Part shown: positions 58,442-64,000 of the stretch, piece after piece | Layout of the letters: each line of letters begins with the position of its first letter | Position numbering within the stretch: position 1 is the stretch's first letter | Assembly (NCBI GenBank): GCA_905182155.1 | Contig: CAJJAX010000024.1 | Location: 1 to 64,000 of the forward strand | Direction: 5' to 3' | DNA length: 64,000 nucleotides | DNA from: an uncultured Pseudomonadales bacterium | GTDB lineage: Bacteria > Pseudomonadota > Gammaproteobacteria > Pseudomonadales > Azotimanducaceae | Made by a program: the position numbers and the translations under genes | Notes under the pieces: generated by a model | What the model was told of the DNA's origin: nothing | Databases searched by the model: none | The model's input: the letters and a program-made list of their open reading frames with translations, nothing else

Positions 58442-59665
58442 TTAGCCACCAAAGTCATCTAAGAAGATATTGCCCCGTTCAACACCCAGATCATCCAGCA
58501 GGTTCAGTACCGCTTGATTCATCATCGGTGGGCCGCACATGTAGTATTCACAATCTTCAGGGGCCGAGTGCTCCTTAAGATACTCCTCGAACAAGACGTT
58601 ATGAATAAAACCCGTGTAGCCATCCCAGCCTTCAAGATTTTGATCGGACAAAGCAATGTGCCACGTGAAATTTTCATGCTCTGCTGCCAGACGGTCGAAC
58701 TCTTCCACATAAAACAGTTCGCGCTGATTCCGCCCACCATACCAAAAGGTAATCTTGCGGTTGGTATTTAAGCGCAGTAATTGATCAAAGATATGGGCTC
58801 GCATGGGGGCCATGCCTGCGCCACCGCCAACGAAGACCATCTCTGCATCGGTTTCTTTCGCGAAAAACTCGCCGTAAGGCCCAAAAATGGTGACGGTTTC
58901 ACCGGGCTTCTTCGTGAACAGATAACTGGACATCCGTCCCGGGGGAAAATCTGTTCCCGGCGGCGGTGAAGCAACCCGGATGTTGAACTTCATGATGCCT
59001 TTCTCTTCAGGGTAATTGGCCATGGAGTAGGCTCGAATCGTCGGCTCATCAACTTCTGCGACATGATCAAAAACACCAAACTTCTGCCAATCACCTTGGT
59101 AATCTTCTTCAATGATCATATCTTTGTAGGCGATATTGTAGGGCGGAATTTCAAACTGAACATACCCCCCTGCCCGAAAATCGACAGCTTCGCCTTCCGG
59201 CAATTTTAAAACCAATTCTTTGATGAAGGTGGCGACGTTGTGATTTGAAACCACTTCGCACTCCCAGCGTTTAACCCCAAAAAATTCCGCCGGAACCTCA
59301 ATTTTCATATCTTGTTTAACGGCCGTCTGACAACTCAAACGCCAGCCTTCTTTGGCTTCGCCTCGGGTAAAGTGTCCAGCTTCCGTTGACAGCATGGAGC
59401 CGCCGCCCTCAACCACCCGACAGCGACACTGCCCGCAGGTGCCACCGCCGCCACAAGCAGAGGACAAAAAGATCCCCGCATCGGCAAGCGTATTGAGAAG
59501 CTTACCGCCAGAATTTGTCGACAAGGTTCGATCTGGATCATCATTAATCAAGATGCTCACAGCCCCGGTTGAAACAAGTTGTTTTCTCGCCAACAAAATC
59601 ACGGCAACCAGCGCCATGATAATGGTGGTGAACATGCCGACCCCAAGAATTATTTCCGTATTCAT
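58442..59665 (-). CDS. nqrF: Na+-translocating NADH:quinone reductase subunit F
   Basis: 407 residues from ATG 59665, preferred over an in-frame TTG at 59674. One N-terminal TM helix (about 4-26), then a ferredoxin domain with Cys71, Cys77, Cys80 and Cys112 holding the [2Fe-2S] cluster, an FAD domain with RAYSMANYP, and an NADH domain with [12 protein letters not shown] and YYMCGPPMM. NqrF takes electrons from NADH on the cytosolic side and passes them to the rest of the pump. Last gene of the operon, with its own terminator. Confidence 0.97.
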   Translation of the reverse strand: MNTEIILGVGMFTTIIMALVAVILLARKQLVSTGAVSILINDDPDRTLSTNSGGKLLNTLADAGIFLSSACGGGGTCGQCRCRVVEGGGSMLSTEAGHFTRGEAKEGWRLSCQTAVKQDMKIEVPAEFFGVKRWECEVVSNHNVATFIKELVLKLPEGEAVDFRAGGYVQFEIPPYNIAYKDMIIEEDYQGDWQKFGVFDHVAEVDEPTIRAYSMANYPEEKGIMKFNIRVASPPPGTDFPPGRMSSYLFTKKPGETVTIFGPYGEFFAKETDAEMVFVGGGAGMAPMRAHIFDQLLRLNTNRKITFWYGGRNQRELFYVEEFDRLAAEHENFTWHIALSDQNLEGWDGYTGFIHNVLFEEYLKEHSAPEDCEYYMCGPPMMNQAVLNLLDDLGVERGNIFLDDFGG

Positions 59666-59686
59666 AAACTGCAATACACCCTTTGC

Positions 59687-60296
59687 TTACAAGGAAATTC
59701 CGCCAAACGACATAAAGCCGAGCGACATTAAACCCACAGTGATAAACGTAATCCCAAGACCTCGCAGACCTTCAGGAACATCGCTGTACTTCATCTTTTC
59801 GCGAATGCCCGCTAAAACGACGATCGCAATCGCCCAGCCCACACCCGACCCCAGGCCGTACACGACACTTTCTGAGAAGTTGTACGAACGATTGACCATA
59901 AACAGACTACCGCCAAGAATCGCGCAGTTCACAGTAATCAGCGGCAAGAACACGCCCAACGAGTTGTAAAGGGCTGGCACATATTTATCGAGGAACATCT
60001 CGAGGATTTGCACCATGGCCGCGATCACACCGATATAACTGAGTAAGCCTAAAAAGCTGAGGTCAACTTCAGGAAACCCAGCCCAAGCCAAGGCGCCATC
60101 GGCCAGCAGAAACTGATAGATGAGATTGTTAACCGGCACAGTAATGGTCTGCACGACCACTACCGCAATCCCGAGCCCTAAAGGACGTTTCGATCTTCTT
60201 AGAGATTGCGATAAAGGTGCACATCCCTAGAAAGAACACCAACGCTATATTCTCAATAAATATCGCCCGGACGAATAAACTTAAATAATATTCCAT
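59687..60296 (-). CDS. nqrE: Na+-translocating NADH:quinone reductase subunit E, one frame break
   Basis: Start ATG 60296 ([26 protein letters not shown]). Near 60179 the frame changes; deleting one A joins ETSF to [11 protein letters not shown], as in NqrE. About 202 residues, six TM helices, with the conserved Cys in GMCTF and VNCAI that coordinate an iron centre between NqrD and NqrE. The break is most simply a sequencing insertion. Confidence 0.93.
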
Positions 60297-60307
60297 ATCT
60301 CAGGCCC

Positions 60308-60967
60308 CTAGCTGTGTGACATCGCGGTGTGCGGACCGATCTTAAATTCTGGCGCTTCCACCTGCTCTTTGCGCCAAACCCGCAGCGCCCAGATCAGCAA
60401 ACCGATGATAAAGAACGCGCTTGGTGGCAATAGCATCATGCCCATGGGCGTATACCAGCCGCCTTGCGTGACCAGAGGCAGAACCTCAAGGCCGAACAAA
60501 CTGCCAGAGCCGAACAATTCTCGAATGGCGGCGACCAACATGAGCACAACGCTATACCCCAAACCGTTACCGATGCCATCGAGGAAACTAAGTCCCGGCG
60601 GATTTTTCATCGCAAACGCTTCTGCCCGCCCCATGACAATACAATTGGTGATGATCAATCCCACAAAGACCGTGAGCTGTTTTGAGATGTCATAAGCCAC
60701 AGCGCCCAGAACTTGATCCACGACAATCACAAGCGAGGCAATGATCGTCATCTGCACGATAATCCGAATACTCGACGGTATCCGATTTCGAATCATGGAG
60801 ATAAACAGATTCGAAAATGCCGTCACCAACGTCAGTGCAATACACATGACAATCGCGACTTCCATCTTGGTGGTCACCGCGAGCGCCGAACAAATCCCCA
60901 GTATCTGCAGCCCGATCGGGTTATCGTTAAAAATTGGTCCAAATAAAATTTCTTTTACATTTGACAT
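60308..60967 (-). CDS. nqrD: Na+-translocating NADH:quinone reductase subunit D
   Basis: 219 residues, six TM helices. [22 protein letters not shown] and [22 protein letters not shown] are the signature blocks, with the Cys pair for the NqrD/E iron centre. Starts 22 bases after the nqrC stop and ends 11 bases before the nqrE start. Confidence 0.97.
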   Translation of the reverse strand: MSNVKEILFGPIFNDNPIGLQILGICSALAVTTKMEVAIVMCIALTLVTAFSNLFISMIRNRIPSSIRIIVQMTIIASLVIVVDQVLGAVAYDISKQLTVFVGLIITNCIVMGRAEAFAMKNPPGLSFLDGIGNGLGYSVVLMLVAAIRELFGSGSLFGLEVLPLVTQGGWYTPMGMMLLPPSAFFIIGLLIWALRVWRKEQVEAPEFKIGPHTAMSHS

Positions 60968-60989
60968 GCTTCGTTCCGTTCGTCAGATC

Positions 60990-61796
60990 TTAACCATTAA
61001 AGTTTTTAAGGATTGGCCCGTAACCTTCATCACCCAACCAATACCCAATCATATTCTCAACGCCTCGACTGGTCAGCGTCGCGCCACTCAGGCCATCAAC
61101 TTGATAGTCTGCGCTCGCGCCATTGGGGTCTACACTGCCCTTCATGACGCGCATGGCGACCTGCCCCTGATCGTCATAAATTCTCTTGCCCTGCCACTTG
61201 GCCTTCCAACTCGGATTATCGACTTCACCGCCCAGCCCGGCCGTTTCCGAGTGCTCGTAAAAGGTAATGCCAGACACGGTATTGCCATCCCCCTCAAGGG
61301 CGATAAACCCATACAAGGTCGACCAAAGCCCGTAGCCATGGACCGGCAAAATAATTCGATCAATCCCAGCCTCGGACCGCAACAAATAAATCAGGGCGTA
61401 GTGCTCGCGGCGATTGATCGAGGCAATGTCCTGGGCATCCGTTAAAGCCATCGACAAACTCGGATCTTTCGCTGCCTTACGCTGATCATACTGGCCAAAG
61501 TTCAGCTGATTGTCCGCAGCCACGACCGCCACCTCATCGGCGGTGAGCAGCCGCTTGGTTCGCAAATCCACTACCCGCTGCTCGAACTGCTCAAACAACG
61601 TATTGATCTCACTCATTTGCGTCACATTGTCTTGGAACAAACCGGCCGCAATCAGAACATTTTTACTCAAGTCGAGTAGCTTATTAGCTTCCTGAGTTGG
61701 TCGTAACATAACCGCCGCACTAGATACTACCACCGCGCAAACGACACAGAGTACTAACGCAACTCCAAGGGTTTTTTGAACTGATTCGTTAGCCAC
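60990..61796 (-). CDS. nqrC: Na+-translocating NADH:quinone reductase subunit C
   Basis: 268 residues from GTG 61796, with AAGGAG 8 bases before it; it overlaps the nqrB stop by 8 bases. One N-terminal TM helix, then a periplasmic FMN-binding domain with [13 protein letters not shown], where the Thr (about 240) carries covalent FMN through a phosphoester bond. NqrC passes electrons between NqrF and NqrB. Confidence 0.96.
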   Translation of the reverse strand: MANESVQKTLGVALVLCVVCAVVVSSAAVMLRPTQEANKLLDLSKNVLIAAGLFQDNVTQMSEINTLFEQFEQRVVDLRTKRLLTADEVAVVAADNQLNFGQYDQRKAAKDPSLSMALTDAQDIASINRREHYALIYLLRSEAGIDRIILPVHGYGLWSTLYGFIALEGDGNTVSGITFYEHSETAGLGGEVDNPSWKAKWQGKRIYDDQGQVAMRVMKGSVDPNGASADYQVDGLSGATLTSRGVENMIGYWLGDEGYGPILKNFNG

Positions 61797-62989
61797 GAGC
61801 AATTCTCCTTTTGATATTTGCATTAACCACAAAGTGATCAATCAATGGAGCAAATAAATTGGCAAACAAAATGGCCAGCATTATGCCCTCTGGGAAGGCT
61901 GGATTAACCACGCGGATTAAAATCACCATGACCCCTATCAGCGCTCCATAATAAAATTTTCCAGTGCTGATGATGGCGTGGATGAATCGCGAGGCGCTCG
62001 ACACCCATGCCGAAGGCAAAACCGCCCAACACCAGATGCCAATGCCACGGCAAAGCAAACATCGGATTGGTGTCCGAGCCAATCCAGTTAAAGAACAGGG
62101 ACGTTGCGATCATTCCGAGGAGCACACCGGCCATGATGCGCCAAGACGCGACCCGGGTAGTGAGCAAAATCGCGCCGCCGATAAAGATCGCAAGGGTTGA
62201 AACCTCGCCAACGGAACCTTGGATATTGCCCAAAAATGCATCCCACCAGGTTATGCCCGAGGCCAGAACGCCTTCTAACCCGCCAGCTGCTGCCATCCCA
62301 AGGGCTGTGGCACCACTAAAGCCATCAACCGCGGTCCAAACCGCGTCGCCCGAGATCTGAGCGGGGTAGGCAAAGTACAAAAAGGCGCGGCCCGTGAGCG
62401 CGGGATTCAGGAAGTTCTTACCGGTGCCGCCAAAAATCTCTTTGCCCACAACAACCCCAAAGGAGATGCCAATGGCGACCTGCCACAAGGGGATGGTCGC
62501 GGGCAGTGTGAGACTGAATAAAATACTGGTCACGAAAAAACCTTCGTTGACTTCATGGCCTCGCTTAACCGCAAACAAGACTTCCCAAAGACCGCCGACG
62601 ATGAAGGTCACAGCATATATCGGCACATAGAACACGGCGCCATAAATAAAACAATCCCACAGGCTGTTCGGGTCATAGCCCGCCATCAGCGCAATGATCA
62701 TCCCGCGCCAACCTTCAAGCGCTGGAATATCCAAGACCTGCATCGCAACGGTTGCATTGTGACCCACCATGTACATCCCAACGAGCATCGGGAAGAACGC
62801 GCACCACCAAACCGTGGTCATCACGCGCTTCATGTCTACGGCATCCCGAACATGGGCTTGGCCAACGGTCACTTTGCCTGGGGTATAAAAAATGGTGTCC
62901 ACCATTTCATAAATCGCATAGTACTTTTCGTACTTTCCACCCTTGTGGAAGTTCGGCTCCAGGCCATCCATAAACGTTCTTAGCGACAT
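61789..62989 (-). CDS. nqrB: Na+-translocating NADH:quinone reductase subunit B, one frame break
   Basis: About 400 codons with about nine TM helices. The covalent-FMN motif is [10 protein letters not shown] (Thr228), and [22 protein letters not shown] is conserved. The first frame runs to about 62030; after a break the sequence is [35 protein letters not shown]...[16 protein letters not shown]. At the join the family's FMATDP segment is missing, so the break involves more than one base. It holds the riboflavin and quinone sites together with NqrA. The stop overlaps the nqrC GTG. Confidence 0.92.
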
Positions 62990-63057
62990 ACCAGCGTCCT
63001 ATTCTTTACTGTGTGCCTCGCAAAAGTCTTGCGAGCATTGCGATTACCTGCGTTTGT

Positions 63058-64000
63058 TTATCCGTCCGCTTCTAATTTGGTCAGCATCTGTCTGAGGTAA
63101 GGCCCATATTCGTACTTGCCGGGACAGGCAAAGGTGAACAAGGCTAAGTCTTCCTCATCCAATTCTAGACAACCCAACTCGATACTGCTCTCAACATCAT
63201 CAACCAGTAGGGCTCTCAAGAGTTGTGTTGGCAAGATGTCGAGCGCGGATAACCGCTCGAACGAGCCGAGCGGAATCATCGAGCGTTCACTGCCGCCGGT
63301 ACTTGTCGTCAGATCGAATTCCTTCTTGCCGAGGAGCCAGCCGGTAAACAACCGCGTCACCGAAAACTTATCGCTGCCTGGGGCAACGAACCCAAGGAAT
63401 TCGCGCTCGGTACCTTCGGACAAAAACCGCTACCTGCAGGTGGAAACGGCCTAAAAAGGCTTCAGGGCCATGGGCAATACGACCATCTAAAACCGAGCCG
63501 CTGATCACGCGATGATGACCTGACTTTAAGGCCGCGTCGGTCAGTCCAGGCAATGCCGCACCGCGCACTGTTTTAACCAATTGCGGCTTAACAACCGACG
63601 GGCCTGCCAACGAGACCACCCGTTGGGTATAAACCTCACCCGAGAGAAACAGATGCCCAATGGCCATGACGTCCTGGTAATGCAGGTGCCAGACCGTTTT
63701 TTGAGCGTGCACCGGTTCAAGATAATGAATGTGTGTGCCAACCAGGCCCGCAGGATGGATGCCATCAAATCGCTCAGTGCGAATCCCGTCTCCTACGACC
63801 TTTGGCGCCGGCGCCTCGCCATCAAGACAAACAAATGTGACCCCTTCGGTGAGTCGGGCAACAACTTCAAGGCCCGCATCAAACGCCGCAGGGTCTTCTG
63901 CGATCACCAAATTTGCATTGGGCGCGTGCGGGCGACTGTCCATCGCGGTGACAAAGATTGCATGGGGCACGGTCTCTGGCGCCGGCACCTTATTAAACGG
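63058..64000 (-). CDS. nqrA: Na+-translocating NADH:quinone reductase subunit A (5' end beyond the window), one frame break
   Basis: The part seen covers the middle and end of Nqr[40 protein letters not shown] and the C-terminal [17 protein letters not shown]. At about 63422-63426 the frame changes; adding one T to the TTTTT run joins FHLQVAVF to [16 protein letters not shown]. First gene of the operon; nqrB begins 68 bases after its stop. NqrA contributes to quinone binding at the cytosolic face. Confidence 0.95.

Noticed and set aside
60741-61445. Plus-strand open frame of 234 codons over nqrC/nqrD
   Set aside because: Antisense shadow of two conserved nqr genes.

Overview
The window looks like a chromosomal segment of a Gram-negative gammaproteobacterium, probably marine or aquatic. 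Evidence: a complete-order nqrA-F operon (Na+-pumping NADH:quinone oxidoreductase), the gammaproteobacterial EF-P hydroxylase EpmC, ttcA, tusA, yheU, yaaA, the tesA/ybbA-ybbP divergent pair, an RND efflux pair, several lipoprotein signals, and much acyl-CoA and lipid chemistry. There is no rRNA, tRNA, CRISPR array, transposase or phage gene that I can support.

Layout. 0-12 kb: two large secreted proteins built from thrombospondin-3-like Ca-binding (and, in the second, dockerin-like) repeats plus a repeated unnamed module, separated by a CPBP membrane protease, an acyl-CoA hydrolase/transferase and an SDR; then a secreted metallo-beta-lactamase-fold enzyme. 12-17 kb: RND efflux adaptor and pump. 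17-29 kb: a catabolic-looking set (M28 peptidase, serine hydrolase, PECR-like reductase, PLP lyase/decarboxylase, MFS carrier, acyl-CoA synthetase, LLM oxidoreductase, lipoprotein carboxylesterase, enoyl-CoA hydratase). 29-34 kb: a secreted 14-blade RCC1-type protein, a PhyH dioxygenase, a methyltransferase and a YceI-like protein. 34-38.5 kb: a tightly overlapping tusA-GGCT-epmC-PaaI-NAD kinase-like run, then yheU and ttcA. 38.5-46 kb: polysaccharide deacetylase, a MaoC-like hotdog protein, a probable selenocysteine-containing redoxin, a PhyH gene interrupted by 1.7 kb carrying two membrane-protein genes, and an SGNH hydrolase. 46-54 kb: ybbP-ybbA / tesA, YgjP-like peptidase, BolA, CHASE2 cyclase and FecR protein. 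54-58 kb: yaaA, AcoX-like kinase, MORN protein, NUDIX hydrolase. 58-64 kb: nqrFEDCBA on the minus strand, nqrA running off the end.

The sequence carries many frame breaks (SDR, MBL, RND pump, esterase, SGNH hydrolase, cyclase, yaaA, nqrA, nqrB, nqrE and others). Several are repaired by one base, often in a short homopolymer, and three hit one otherwise intact respiratory operon, so most are best read as sequencing or assembly indels. The first gene (at least 9 breaks in 4.6 kb) and the split PhyH gene look more seriously damaged.

The most interesting signal is at 41693-41695: an in-frame UGA in a thioredoxin-fold gene, with recognisable homologous sequence in the same frame on both sides (WSSW-UGA-GC...DVPVW) and a bacterial-SECIS-like hairpin 13 nt downstream. 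Other notable points are the repeated module shared by the two secreted Ca-repeat proteins, the 14-blade Cys-pair propeller, the interrupted PhyH gene, and a series of short intergenic tandem repeats with different units.
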